A stretch of 64,000 nt of DNA from Thalassobacillus pellis (GCF_016908295.1 NZ_JAFBDO010000003.1:186001-250000); one strand, 5' to 3'; counted from the first letter of the stretch, positions 28,730-37,885 are shown. Numbers and translations are program-made. The notes: generated by a model not told the origin, from the letters alone.

Positions 28730-30727
28730 CTAGCTTTTGTTGATTATTCGCTTGTCTTTTTCCAAAGCTTTTTCTCCTGCCTCAAGTGTTTCAATGATCC
28801 GGTCCACGTCATAGACACTGCCGCGCCATGTTCCCCCGCTCACTTTCTGTAATGCAGCCCACAATCTGGTATCGTCAGGAAGGTGGTCGTGAGGGCGGAT
28901 TCCTTCATGCTGGTCTCTACCTTCAAGTATCCTGGAACCTTCCTCAGCAGTAACGATATTTTCATCTGTTCCCAGGAAGTTTATGCTTCCAGTCAGTTGC
29001 TTTGTATCAATAGAAACTTCCACAATATCTTCATCCTTCAGTTTTCCAATCGGTCCGCCTGCAAGCCCCTCAGGGCCGATATGGCCGATACACGCCCCCG
29101 TGGATACTCCGGAAAAGCGGGCATCTGTCAGCAGGGTGACATATTTTCCATAGGATAAATGCTTGAGTGCGGAAGTAAGCTGATAAGTTTCTTCCATTCC
29201 TGTCCCTAAAGGGCCGCATCCGGTTACTACCATGATATCTCCTTTTTTGATATGTCCGTCCCGGATTGCGGTAATGGCATTTCTTTCACTGGTAAAAACT
29301 TTAGCTTTTCCTTTGTGATAAAAAACACCTTGCTCATCAATTACTTCCGGATCGATGGAGGTAGACTTAATGATGGATCCTTCAGGAGCAATATTTCCTA
29401 TTGGAAAAGTGATCGTAGAACTCATGCCCTTTTCCTCAGCCTGCGTTGGGGACATGATTACATCCTCAGCCTGAATCTGATCAGCTTCTTCTAGTCGCTG
29501 CTTCATTTTTTTTCTGCGGTCTGATTGTTCCCACCAATCCAGGTTTTCCCCTAATGTTTTCCCCGTCACCGTCAGCACGTCCAAATAAAGCAGTCCCAAA
29601 TCACGTAAATGAAGCATGACTTCTGGAACTCCGCCGGCAAGATAAGCTCGGACAGTCGGGTGATAATCCGGACCATTAGGTAAAACGCTTACAATTCTTG
29701 GCGTGCTTCGGTTAACTTTAATCCAGTCTTCCACTGCTGGAATGGTGCATCCAGCTGCGTGGGCGATTGCCGGAATGTGCAGCAGAAGGTTGGTGGACCC
29801 GCCAAAAGCAGCATGGACGACCATGGCATTGTGTATTGCCTCATCTGTGACGATGTCTTTGGTGGTTGTTTTCTCCTTAACGAGTTCAACTGCAGCCCGT
29901 GCCGACTGCCTCGCCATTTCCTTCCAAATGTCCTGGCCAGATGGCGCAAGCGCTGCATGGGGAATAGATAAGCCTAGTGCTTCTCCGACCACTTGAGCCG
30001 AAGCGGCTGTACCAAGAAATTGGCAGCCTCCCCCTGGAGTGGCACAGGCGCGGCATCCCAGTTCAGCAGCTTCTTTAAGGGAAAGTTCTTCATTGGAGTA
30101 GCGTGCGCCGATGGTTTGAACCTTACCTGCATCTTCTCCGGAAATAGGAGGGAGGGTAACCCCTCCGGGAATAATGACAGTCGGAAGGTCATGCATGGAA
30201 GCAAGGGCAATCATCATGGCAGGCAGCCCTTTGTCACAAGTAGCCACCCCAATGACAGCTTTTCGTGTCGGCAAGGATCGAATCAACCGCCGGTAAACCT
30301 GTGCTGCATCATTACGATAAGGGAAAGAATCGAACATTCCAAAAGTGCCCTGTGAACGGCCATCACAAGGGTCGCTTACGTAAGCTGCGAAAGGGACACC
30401 CTGAAATCGTGAGACTTCTTTGGCTGCTTCTTTCATCAGCATATCCACTTCCCAATGACCAGTATGGTATCCAAGTGCAATTGGTTCGCCGTCATTTCCC
30501 TTGATTCCTCCTTGTGTACTGAGCAGGAGGACTTGGTCACCCTGTAGTTGGTCCGGTTTCCAGCCCATACCGACGTTTTGGGACAATCCAAATAAATCAC
30601 CGCTCGGGGAATTACGGAGCATGTGATCAGTAAGGGGGAGGGAACCTTCAGGACCAGGTGCCTTCGTTTTGATCTCCTGGATGTCAGCTTCTGAAAGGGT
30701 CATCAGTTCATCGATTGTGTAAGTCAT
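28730..30727 (-). CDS. xylonate dehydratase, IlvD/Edd family (YjhG/YagF type)
   Basis: A 665-residue dehydratase of the IlvD/Edd superfamily. Iron-sulfur Cys positions appear in DPCDGRSQGTFG, TCDKGLPAMM and ATPGGGCQFLGTAAS. Length and sequence fit the YjhG/YagF branch, which converts D-xylonate to 2-keto-3-deoxy-D-xylonate. I use ATG 30727, with AAGGAGTG upstream; a longer frame to 30835 would cover the promoter. It is divergent from a sugar ABC operon and near the FAH dehydratase and semialdehyde dehydrogenase genes that would complete the Weimberg pathway. The substrate is inferred from family and context. Confidence 0.87.
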   Translation of the reverse strand: MTYTIDELMTLSEADIQEIKTKAPGPEGSLPLTDHMLRNSPSGDLFGLSQNVGMGWKPDQLQGDQVLLLSTQGGIKGNDGEPIALGYHTGHWEVDMLMKEAAKEVSRFQGVPFAAYVSDPCDGRSQGTFGMFDSFPYRNDAAQVYRRLIRSLPTRKAVIGVATCDKGLPAMMIALASMHDLPTVIIPGGVTLPPISGEDAGKVQTIGARYSNEELSLKEAAELGCRACATPGGGCQFLGTAASAQVVGEALGLSIPHAALAPSGQDIWKEMARQSARAAVELVKEKTTTKDIVTDEAIHNAMVVHAAFGGSTNLLLHIPAIAHAAGCTIPAVEDWIKVNRSTPRIVSVLPNGPDYHPTVRAYLAGGVPEVMLHLRDLGLLYLDVLTVTGKTLGENLDWWEQSDRRKKMKQRLEEADQIQAEDVIMSPTQAEEKGMSSTITFPIGNIAPEGSIIKSTSIDPEVIDEQGVFYHKGKAKVFTSERNAITAIRDGHIKKGDIMVVTGCGPLGTGMEETYQLTSALKHLSYGKYVTLLTDARFSGVSTGACIGHIGPEGLAGGPIGKLKDEDIVEVSIDTKQLTGSINFLGTDENIVTAEEGSRILEGRDQHEGIRPHDHLPDDTRLWAALQKVSGGTWRGSVYDVDRIIETLEAGEKALEKDKRIINKS

Positions 30728-30760
30728 AAAATACACTCCTTTAGTTTCACTTGTAAAATG

Positions 30761-30804
30761 ATTATGAATATTGGGAATATTTTTGTCAAAACTCGTTTGA
30801 CAAA
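30761..30804 (-). promoter_or_regulatory. xylonate dehydratase promoter with palindromic operator
   Basis: On the minus strand TTGACA (30789-30784), 17 bases and CATAAT (30766-30761) form a good promoter. The -35 lies inside TTTGTCA-N9-TGACAAA (30782-30804), a perfect 7-bp inverted repeat. It differs from the XylR boxes, so another regulator, possibly GntR-like, may act here. Confidence 0.65.
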
Positions 30805-30861
30805 TAGAGAGAAAATTATGAATTCCACTTGCCATAAAGTGGTACTTACGTTATTATAACA

Positions 30862-30897
30862 CTAGTTAGTTCATCCAATAAACAAACATAGTATAAT
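30862..30897 (+). promoter_or_regulatory. XylR-like box and -10 of the sugar ABC operon
   Basis: GTTAGTTCATCCAATAAACA followed by AACATAG resembles the box before xylA at 52284-52310: both share GTTCAT, AATARACAAACA and AG at the end. TATAAT follows at 30892-30897; the -35 is weak and lies within the box. It implies XylR repression and xylose induction. Confidence 0.6.
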
Positions 30898-30923
30898 TAT
30901 CTTAAAATTTTGAGGAGGTGTAC

Positions 30924-30938
30924 ATGCAGGTAGCCTGA
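30924..30938 (+). CDS. four-codon leader ORF
   Basis: GAGGAGGTG, an almost perfect Shine-Dalgarno sequence, is followed after three bases by ATG CAG GTA GCC TGA. It lies between the promoter and the TTG start of the binding-protein gene, 56 bases downstream. It may be a regulatory mini-ORF or a chance remnant. Confidence 0.3.
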   Translation: MQVA

Positions 30939-30963
30939 TGATTTTAAAATGTTTGCGATAATT

Positions 30964-30977
30964 TGAAAACGCTAACA
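30964..30977 (+). promoter_or_regulatory. cre site of the sugar ABC operon
   Basis: TGAAAACGCTAACA is a perfect match to the CcpA consensus TGWAANCGNTNWCA, 17 bases before the binding-protein start. It predicts catabolite repression by roadblock. Confidence 0.85.
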
Positions 30978-30993
30978 AAAGGGGAGATATCGA

Positions 30994-32268
30994 TTGCTTA
31001 ATAAAAAACTTTGGTGGATCACCTTAATAGCTCTTATATTCATTGTAGGTTGTCAGCCGACCTCGGGCGGCTCTGGTGAAGAAGACGGCTCGAAAACGTT
31101 AACGCTTTGGCATATTGAAACGGGACCATCAGAGAAAGCGTTATTAGACGCAGTCAAAAGATTTGAGGATTCCCATGAGGGAGTCAATGTTGAAGTTGTC
31201 AGGCAGGAAAACGATCCATATAAAACAAAACTGTCCGTTGCAATGGGCGGTGGGACACCTCCAGATGTATTCCATTCCTGGGGCGGCGGCTGGTTGGAAA
31301 AGTTCGTGGATGCCGGCCAGGTGAAAGATATTTCCAGTGATATCGACACTTCCGCTTATCTGCCTTCTGCTTTGACCCCTGCTACTTTTGATGGGAAAAA
31401 TTATGGCGCTCCTTTAGCTATGGATATCGTACCAGTCTGGTATAACAAAGATATGTTCGAAAAATATGGGCTGGAAGAACCGAAGACTTATGAAGAACTG
31501 CTGAACATAGTAAAGACGTTAAAGGAAAATGACATTATCCCGTTTTCGATTGCTAACAAATCAAAATGGCCAGGATCATTTTATTACATGTATTTTGCTG
31601 AAAGAATTGGCGGTCCTGAATTATTCAGTGAAGCATTCAACAGGGAAGGTAGAGGCTTTGATGCGGAAGCATACGTGAAAGCAGGAGAAAAGATACAAGA
31701 ACTTGTAAAAATGGGTGCTTTCCCGGACGGGTTCAACGGTATGAACTTTGACACAGGTCAATCACGGCAGCTTATCTATGCAGAGAAAGCAGGTATGATC
31801 ATTCAAGGTAACTGGATGCTGGGAACAACCCGCGCGGATATGCCTGCGTTTGAAGAAAAGCTTGGATTCTTCCTGTTCCCTTCCATTGAAGGCGGAAAAG
31901 GATCCCGCCAGGATATCGTCGGTGGTGTCAGTCCTGTGTTCTCTGTTGCTGAAAAAACAGAATATCCTGATCTTGCTGCAGAATTAGTCAACGAGTTAGC
32001 GAGTAAGAAGACTGCTCAGCAGCTTGCCAATGAAGATGGTGCGATCTCTGCTGTAAAAGGCGTGGAGTATAAGGATCAATATGTGAAGAAAATAAATGAA
32101 GTGCTTCAGGAAGCAGAGTACCTGCAGACATTCTATGATCAGACTCTCCCTCCGGAGCTGGCGGAAGTACATTTGGATACCACCCAGGCCTTGTTCGGGT
32201 TATCCATGACTCCAGAGGAAGCTGCTAAGAAAACAGAAGAAAAGGCAAAAGAGGTATTGGAAAAATAA
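30994..32268 (+). CDS. sugar ABC transporter substrate-binding lipoprotein
   Basis: A 424-residue extracellular solute-binding protein of the carbohydrate-uptake CUT1 class. The N-terminal signal ends in the lipobox IVGC near residue 20, followed by a Gly/Ser/Glu linker. Its binding-protein body includes LTLWHIETGPSEKALLDAV and GGTPPDVFHSWGGGWLEKFVDAG. The start is TTG at 30994 with GGGGAG upstream. It is the first gene of the importer operon and has no ATPase gene nearby, so a shared MsmX-type ATPase probably drives it, as for other Bacillus CUT1 importers. Likely ligands are xylose-containing oligosaccharides, judged from the two xylosidases downstream. Confidence 0.92.
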   Translation: MLNKKLWWITLIALIFIVGCQPTSGGSGEEDGSKTLTLWHIETGPSEKALLDAVKRFEDSHEGVNVEVVRQENDPYKTKLSVAMGGGTPPDVFHSWGGGWLEKFVDAGQVKDISSDIDTSAYLPSALTPATFDGKNYGAPLAMDIVPVWYNKDMFEKYGLEEPKTYEELLNIVKTLKENDIIPFSIANKSKWPGSFYYMYFAERIGGPELFSEAFNREGRGFDAEAYVKAGEKIQELVKMGAFPDGFNGMNFDTGQSRQLIYAEKAGMIIQGNWMLGTTRADMPAFEEKLGFFLFPSIEGGKGSRQDIVGGVSPVFSVAEKTEYPDLAAELVNELASKKTAQQLANEDGAISAVKGVEYKDQYVKKINEVLQEAEYLQTFYDQTLPPELAEVHLDTTQALFGLSMTPEEAAKKTEEKAKEVLEK

Positions 32269-32275
32269 TCACACA

Positions 32276-32314
32276 AAAACTGCATCAAGTTTAAGCAAGC
32301 TTGGTGCAGTTTTC
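32276..32314 (+). terminator. internal hairpin between binding protein and permeases
   Basis: AAAACTGCATCAAG pairs with CTTGGTGCAGTTTT, the latter providing a T run. It probably lets a fraction of transcripts read through, giving an excess of binding protein over permease. Confidence 0.8.
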
Positions 32315-32334
32315 TATGAAGTGAGGTGACAGGC

Positions 32335-33321
32335 TTGGCAGGACATGCAAAACAACTCACCTATGAAGATAACCGGCATCAAGAATCAGAGAAAGTATAT
32401 CAGTCCTTAGAACCAGGTAGAAAAGTTAAGCCAAAAAAGCCAAAAAGGAATGGCGATGTAATGGTAATCTTCGCCTTCATGGCTCCGGCGCTGTTGATTT
32501 ACGGTTTATACGTCGTTTATTCAATCGGGATGACTTTTTATTACAGTCTTTATGAATGGTCCGGCATCAGTAATACCATGGTGTTTCAGGGTCTGCAAAA
32601 TTATGTGACTCTTATGCAGGACGGTATATTTTGGACATCCTTGCAAAATAACCTATTGCTCGTAGCTGCTTCTTTACTGACCCAGCTGCCCCTTGGCCTG
32701 ATTATGGCGCTCTTGTTATTCAGCCCGGTGAAGGGGATGAGATTTTTCAGATCCATTTATTTCATGCCATTTCTCATGTCTACTGTAGCAATCGGTATTT
32801 TGTTCATCTACATTTATGACGGAAACTTTGGGATCATCAACCAGATATTAGGTCAGCTAGGTCTCGAATCATGGCAGCGTGGCTGGCTCGGGAATGAAGA
32901 AACTGCTATTTGGGCTGTAATCGCTACCGTATGCTGGCAGTTCGCCCCATTCTATATGATACTTTTCCGGGCAGCGATCGTTGGAATTCCCGAAGATCTT
33001 TATGAGGCTGCAGAAATTGATGGAGCCAGCCCAAGAAAGAAGTTTCTTCATATTACACTTCCGTTATTAATCCCGACTATTGTAACTTCAGCTATTTTAT
33101 CCATCATCGGCTCGCTGAAATATTTCGATTTAATATTTGTCATGACCGATGGAGGGCCGAACAATTCGACAGAGTTGATGGCTACGTATATGTACGAACA
33201 GACTTTTACTAATTTCAATATGGGTTACGGAAGCAGTATTTCTTTCACGATGTTTTTAATTGCGCTGATTATAACCGTGTTTATCCTGTTCTTTGACCAA
33301 AAAAGGAAAGGGGAGAGCTAA
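32335..33321 (+). CDS. sugar ABC permease, MalF type
   Basis: A permease of about 328 residues with six helices. The ABC-coupling motif region EAAEIDGASPRKKFLHITLPLL (EAA loop) is near residue 225. The cytosolic N-terminus is basic (KVKPKKPKRN). I prefer the TTG at 32335, with GAGGTGA upstream; GTG 32326 is in frame but overlaps that ribosome binding site. It pairs with the next gene, which starts right after its stop codon. Confidence 0.92.
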   Translation: MAGHAKQLTYEDNRHQESEKVYQSLEPGRKVKPKKPKRNGDVMVIFAFMAPALLIYGLYVVYSIGMTFYYSLYEWSGISNTMVFQGLQNYVTLMQDGIFWTSLQNNLLLVAASLLTQLPLGLIMALLLFSPVKGMRFFRSIYFMPFLMSTVAIGILFIYIYDGNFGIINQILGQLGLESWQRGWLGNEETAIWAVIATVCWQFAPFYMILFRAAIVGIPEDLYEAAEIDGASPRKKFLHITLPLLIPTIVTSAILSIIGSLKYFDLIFVMTDGGPNNSTELMATYMYEQTFTNFNMGYGSSISFTMFLIALIITVFILFFDQKRKGES

Positions 33322-34143
33322 ATGTTGAAAAAACTGAATGAAGTTCCTTTATACATGCTGGCGATCTTTCTCCTGTTGTTTACAGGACTCCCATTTCTCA
33401 TCATGGTGAGCGCCTCTTTTAAGACGCAGATGGAGTTTATGAGCTCTCCCTGGTCATGGCCGGATAAGTTCTCTTTTGAAAATTACCGGCTCTTGTTCGA
33501 GTCAGAATTCTTCCGGTTTTTTTATAACAGTGTGATTGTTTCGGTGATTTCCGTTGTAGCGGTAATCATACTCGCCGCAATGGCAAGTTATCCATTGGCA
33601 CGTATGAAGTTCAGGTTAAGCCGACCTTTGTTCATTCTTTTTTTGGTAGGGATGATGATACCGATTCATACGACATTGATTCCTATCTTTCTGCTTACAA
33701 AGAACTTAGGTTTATATGATTCCATTTGGGCGCTGCCGGGTCCTTATATCGCTTTTGCTTTGCCTGTATCCATTGTCATTTTCACACAATTTTTAAAAGA
33801 GCTGCCGAAGGAACTGGAAGAATCAGCGAAAATGGATGGCTGTGGTCATTTTCGGTTATTTTGGAAAATCCTTTTTCCACTGCTCACCCCTGCTGTAGCT
33901 ACCGTAGCCATCTATAATTTCATCCAGATATGGAATGAGTTCATTTTTGCACTGGTGCTGACGACGTCTCCTGAGAATGCCACACTGCCTTTAGGATTAA
34001 GGGAGTTTTACGGGCAATTCTCCGTCAATGTTCCGGGTATCATGGCTGCACTTACGCTTGGAAGTCTGCCATTGTTACTGATTTACCTTGTAGCACAGGA
34101 GAAAATAGTAAAAGGTATTGCTGCTGGTTCAGTCAAAGGTTAA
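33322..34143 (+). CDS. sugar ABC permease, MalG type
   Basis: A 273-residue permease with six helices. The EAA loop reads ELPKELEESAKMDGCGHFRLFWKILFPLL. It begins directly after the stop of the first permease gene, so the two are coupled and form the membrane channel. The C-terminus YLVAQEKIVKGIAAGSVKG is typical of the MalG class. The GH43 gene follows after 46 bases. Confidence 0.94.
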   Translation: MLKKLNEVPLYMLAIFLLLFTGLPFLIMVSASFKTQMEFMSSPWSWPDKFSFENYRLLFESEFFRFFYNSVIVSVISVVAVIILAAMASYPLARMKFRLSRPLFILFLVGMMIPIHTTLIPIFLLTKNLGLYDSIWALPGPYIAFALPVSIVIFTQFLKELPKELEESAKMDGCGHFRLFWKILFPLLTPAVATVAIYNFIQIWNEFIFALVLTTSPENATLPLGLREFYGQFSVNVPGIMAALTLGSLPLLLIYLVAQEKIVKGIAAGSVKG

Positions 34144-34189
34144 TGCTATTAAACTACTTTATAAATGGAAACGAAGGAAGGTTATATAA

Positions 34190-35761
34190 ATGCCAACGAT
34201 TACCAACCCCATTTTGCCAGGCTACCACCCTGATCCATCCATTCTAAGAGTTGGAGACGACTATTATATTGCGACCTCCACATTTGAATGGTTCCCGGGT
34301 GTCCAGATCCATCATTCCAAAGATCTGCAAAATTGGAAGCTGCTTACGTATCCGCTTACCAGGACCTCCCAGCTCGACATGATTGGAAATATCAATTCCG
34401 GGGGAGTCTGGGCGCCGTGTCTCAGCTATTCGGATGGAGTTTTCTACTTGATTTATACCGATGTAAAAAGCAGGAGTGGGGCATTTAAAGATACTCATAA
34501 TTATCTGGTCACAGCAGAAAATATCAGCGGGCCATGGTCTGAACCTGTCTATTTGAACAGCAGTGGCTTTGATCCTTCACTCTATCATGAGGAAGATGGA
34601 TCGAAGTGGCTGGTGAACATGATCTGGGATCATAGAAAAGGGACGAACTCCTTTGCCGGAATTGCCCTCCAGCAATTTTCTCCCGAGGAAAACAAGCTTG
34701 TTGGTCCAATTAAGAACATTTTTAAAGGAACGGAGCTGGGGCTTACCGAAGCTCCGCACATCTATAAACGTAATGGCTATTATTATCTGGTAACCGCTGA
34801 AGGAGGCACCGGATATGAGCACGCTGTGACAGTTGCCAGATCAACTCACCTGTCAGGTCCTTATGAGGTGGATCCGGAAAATCCTATTCTCACTTCTGAT
34901 AAACAGGAAAGCTATCTGCAAAAAGCAGGACATGGCAGTATAGTAGAAACTCCTGATGGAGAATGGTATATGGCTCATTTGTGTGGACGCCCGGTGAAAG
35001 AAGGGAATTGTATTCTTGGAAGGGAGACAGCATTACAGAAATGCCGATGGACAGACGATGGATGGCTCCGTATCGAAGGTGGTCCGCATCCTCAGACGGC
35101 AATTGAGGTCACTTTTACTAATGAAAATAACGTAAAACCAGAAACATTTCGTGATGATTTTTCCAGTGATGAATTGAGCCTCCATTGGAACGCTCTCCGC
35201 CGTCCTTTTACGGATGACTGGCTTTCCTTAAAAGAGCGGCCGGGGTACTTGCGGCTGAAAGGACAGGAATCTATGAATTCTCTCCATCGGCAGAGCTTGT
35301 TGGCTAGGAGGCTCGAAACTTTTCAGGCGGAAGTAGAAACGGGGATCGCCTTTCAGCCGGAACACTTTCAGCAGATGGCTGGGCTTATTTTCTATTACGA
35401 CACGGACGATTATGTTTACCTGAGAATCACCCACCATGAAGAAAAAGGCCTCATTCTTGGTATTATCCGTTCTAAACATGGCGTCTACGATGAATTATTA
35501 GAAGAAGAAATCAGTCTTCCGGAGCAGGATTATTATCATTTGAAGGCAGTACTCGACCATGAAAGACTATCTTTCTATTATTCCCTGGATGGAGAGAAGT
35601 GGGAGCTGGTGAAAAAGGAGATGGATATCAGCCACTTATCAGATGACGATGCTGATCTGATCCGGTTTACCGGCACATTCATTGGCTTATGTGCTCAGGA
35701 CTTAAGCGGCCAGCAAAAACCAGCGGACTTTGATTATTTTCTATATAAGGAACTTCACTAG
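34190..35761 (+). CDS. GH43 beta-xylosidase
   Basis: A 523-residue cytosolic glycoside hydrolase without signal peptide. The N-terminal five-blade beta-propeller starts TITNPILPGYHPDPSI, with the general base Asp15 in HPDPS. The pKa-modulating Asp is in GFDPSLYH and the acid Glu in LTEAPHIYK. The C-terminal beta-sandwich begins FRDDFSSDELSLHWN. This layout matches XynB3-type xylosidases that split xylobiose and short xylo-oligomers taken up by the importer. GGAAGG precedes ATG 34190. It is cotranscribed with the ABC genes and the GH52 gene. Confidence 0.93.
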   Translation: MPTITNPILPGYHPDPSILRVGDDYYIATSTFEWFPGVQIHHSKDLQNWKLLTYPLTRTSQLDMIGNINSGGVWAPCLSYSDGVFYLIYTDVKSRSGAFKDTHNYLVTAENISGPWSEPVYLNSSGFDPSLYHEEDGSKWLVNMIWDHRKGTNSFAGIALQQFSPEENKLVGPIKNIFKGTELGLTEAPHIYKRNGYYYLVTAEGGTGYEHAVTVARSTHLSGPYEVDPENPILTSDKQESYLQKAGHGSIVETPDGEWYMAHLCGRPVKEGNCILGRETALQKCRWTDDGWLRIEGGPHPQTAIEVTFTNENNVKPETFRDDFSSDELSLHWNALRRPFTDDWLSLKERPGYLRLKGQESMNSLHRQSLLARRLETFQAEVETGIAFQPEHFQQMAGLIFYYDTDDYVYLRITHHEEKGLILGIIRSKHGVYDELLEEEISLPEQDYYHLKAVLDHERLSFYYSLDGEKWELVKKEMDISHLSDDDADLIRFTGTFIGLCAQDLSGQQKPADFDYFLYKELH

Positions 35762-35776
35762 GCAGGGGGTTGAATC

Positions 35777-37885
35777 ATGAATCACAATAAATTTTTCAAT
35801 GCGCATCACTCGCCGATCGGGGCATTTGCCAGCTTTACACTCGGCTACAAAGGGGCAAAAGGCGGACTTGGCATCGAGCTTGGCAAGCCGGCTGATGAAA
35901 ATGTCTATATAGGGCTGGAAACACGAGAAGGGGGAAAATACCAGGCACTTCCCTTTTTTGGTAAGTCTTCTGAAGATTTGGAACGCTTTGCTGTCGGAAA
36001 TGAACAGACCGAGTCTAATAACGAGCTGATCAGTCATTTTCGTGATGATGCGATTGAGCGGGAGTTCAAACTTGGGAGTGATATATGGCGGGCTGGAGAT
36101 CTGGAATTCAAATTATACTCACCTGCACTGGAAGTACCTGATCCCGAAACAGCAGATAAAGAAAGTTTAATAGATGCAATCATACCTGCTGTATATGCGG
36201 AGGTTACGATTGATAACCGGGAAGGAGACCAGTCCAGAAGAGCTTTTTTCGGCTATGAAGGTAGCGATCCCTATACAGCAATGAGGAGGCTGGACGACAC
36301 AACCGAAGGCAGGTTATCAGGAATCGGTCAAGGACGTCGGACGGCAATTGTTACTGACAACGCAGATGTGAGGTCAGGGCTTGGTTTCACTATTGATAAA
36401 GTGCTGAATGTCGAGCATGAAGTCAATTTAGGTTTTGGTCTTGGGCTATGCGGCGCTCTTCTTATGGATGTTCCGGCAAGAGAAAAGAAAACGTTCCGCT
36501 TTGCGGTGTGCTTTTTTCAAGGCGGTTACGTCACAAGTGGTATCGATACGAGATATCTATACAGCGATTATTTCAAATCCATTGAGGAAACTGCCGAATA
36601 TGCACTGGCTAACTTCAGCAGATTGAAAACCAAGTGCGAGGAAAGTGATAAATTGCATGAGGGGAAGGACCTGTCAGAAGAACAGCGTTTCATGCTTATT
36701 CATTCTATCAAAAGCTATTACGGCAACACACAGCTGTTAACCGATGACAGTAAACCACTTTGGGTCGTTAATGAAGGAGAATACCGAATGATGAATACCT
36801 TCGACCTGACAGTGGACCAGCTGTACTATGAGCTGGAGATGAATCCATGGGTAGTGAAAAATGTACTGGAACAGTTTATTGACCGTTACAGCTATCAAGA
36901 TAAAGTAAGGTTCCCAAATGAGGATGAACTTTACCCTGGAGGAATCAGCTTTACGCACGACATGGGTGTCGCAAATGTCTTTTCCAGACCTGGACACTCG
37001 GCGTATGAATTTGCCGGGATTGATGACTGCTTCTCTTACATGACGCATGAAGAATTAGTCAACTGGCTATGCTGCATGACGGTTTATATTCATCAGACAA
37101 ATGATAAGGATTTTGCAGGAAAGCACCAGCGTGTAATGGAACAAGCATTCGTAAGTATGGTAAACAGGGACCATCCTGATCCTGAAAAGCGAAACGGACT
37201 GATGGGACTGGACAGTGCCAACACAGAAGGTGGTGCAGAAATCACCACATACGACAGTCTGGATGTTTCCCTCGGACAGTCACGGAACAACATTTATCTC
37301 GCCACAAAATGCTGGGCAGTCTATGGGGCGCTGGAGAAGATATTCAGCGAAATGGAGAGACCTGAACTGTCTGAGCAGGCAAGAATGCAATCAGAGAAAT
37401 GCGCCGAGACAATTGTCGGTGAAATGACAGAGGATGGCTATATTCCCGCAGTCATCACGGAAGGAAACGAATCGAAAATCATCCCAGCTATGGAAGGGTT
37501 GATATTTCCGTATTTTACAGGAAGAAAAGAATTACTCGAAGAAGAAGGAAAGTTCGGCTACTTCATCAAAGCATTAAAAGAACACACAATCAATGTATTG
37601 AAGCCGGGCATCTGCCTGTTCGAAGACGGAGGTTGGAAAATTTCCTCTACGAGCGATAATTCGTGGCTGAGCAAAATCTACCTCAGTCAATTCATCTATC
37701 GTGAAATTTTCGGCTTTCCATGGGGAGAAGCCGGTGAAAAAGCAGACCGCGCCCATGTTGCCTGGCTTGTCCACCCGGAGCATTCCTACTGGAGCTGGAG
37801 TGACCAGATCATTGCCGGAAAAATATCGGCGAGCCGCTATTATCCCAGAGGAGTGACAAGCATACTCTGGCTGATGGAGAAATAG
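35777..37885 (+). CDS. GH52 beta-xylosidase
   Basis: A 702-residue GH52 enzyme, a small retaining beta-xylosidase family known mainly from Geobacillus and relatives. The N-terminus FFNAHHSPIGAFASFTLG and the segment WVVNEGEYRMMNTFDLTVDQ are family hallmarks. Glu335 in NEGEYR matches the known nucleophile position, and an Asp in TTYDSLD near 493-496 is the likely acid/base. No signal peptide is present, so it acts on imported xylo-oligosaccharides. It starts 15 bases after the GH43 gene, giving the cell two unrelated xylosidases in one operon. Confidence 0.93.
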   Translation: MNHNKFFNAHHSPIGAFASFTLGYKGAKGGLGIELGKPADENVYIGLETREGGKYQALPFFGKSSEDLERFAVGNEQTESNNELISHFRDDAIEREFKLGSDIWRAGDLEFKLYSPALEVPDPETADKESLIDAIIPAVYAEVTIDNREGDQSRRAFFGYEGSDPYTAMRRLDDTTEGRLSGIGQGRRTAIVTDNADVRSGLGFTIDKVLNVEHEVNLGFGLGLCGALLMDVPAREKKTFRFAVCFFQGGYVTSGIDTRYLYSDYFKSIEETAEYALANFSRLKTKCEESDKLHEGKDLSEEQRFMLIHSIKSYYGNTQLLTDDSKPLWVVNEGEYRMMNTFDLTVDQLYYELEMNPWVVKNVLEQFIDRYSYQDKVRFPNEDELYPGGISFTHDMGVANVFSRPGHSAYEFAGIDDCFSYMTHEELVNWLCCMTVYIHQTNDKDFAGKHQRVMEQAFVSMVNRDHPDPEKRNGLMGLDSANTEGGAEITTYDSLDVSLGQSRNNIYLATKCWAVYGALEKIFSEMERPELSEQARMQSEKCAETIVGEMTEDGYIPAVITEGNESKIIPAMEGLIFPYFTGRKELLEEEGKFGYFIKALKEHTINVLKPGICLFEDGGWKISSTSDNSWLSKIYLSQFIYREIFGFPWGEAGEKADRAHVAWLVHPEHSYWSWSDQIIAGKISASRYYPRGVTSILWLMEK

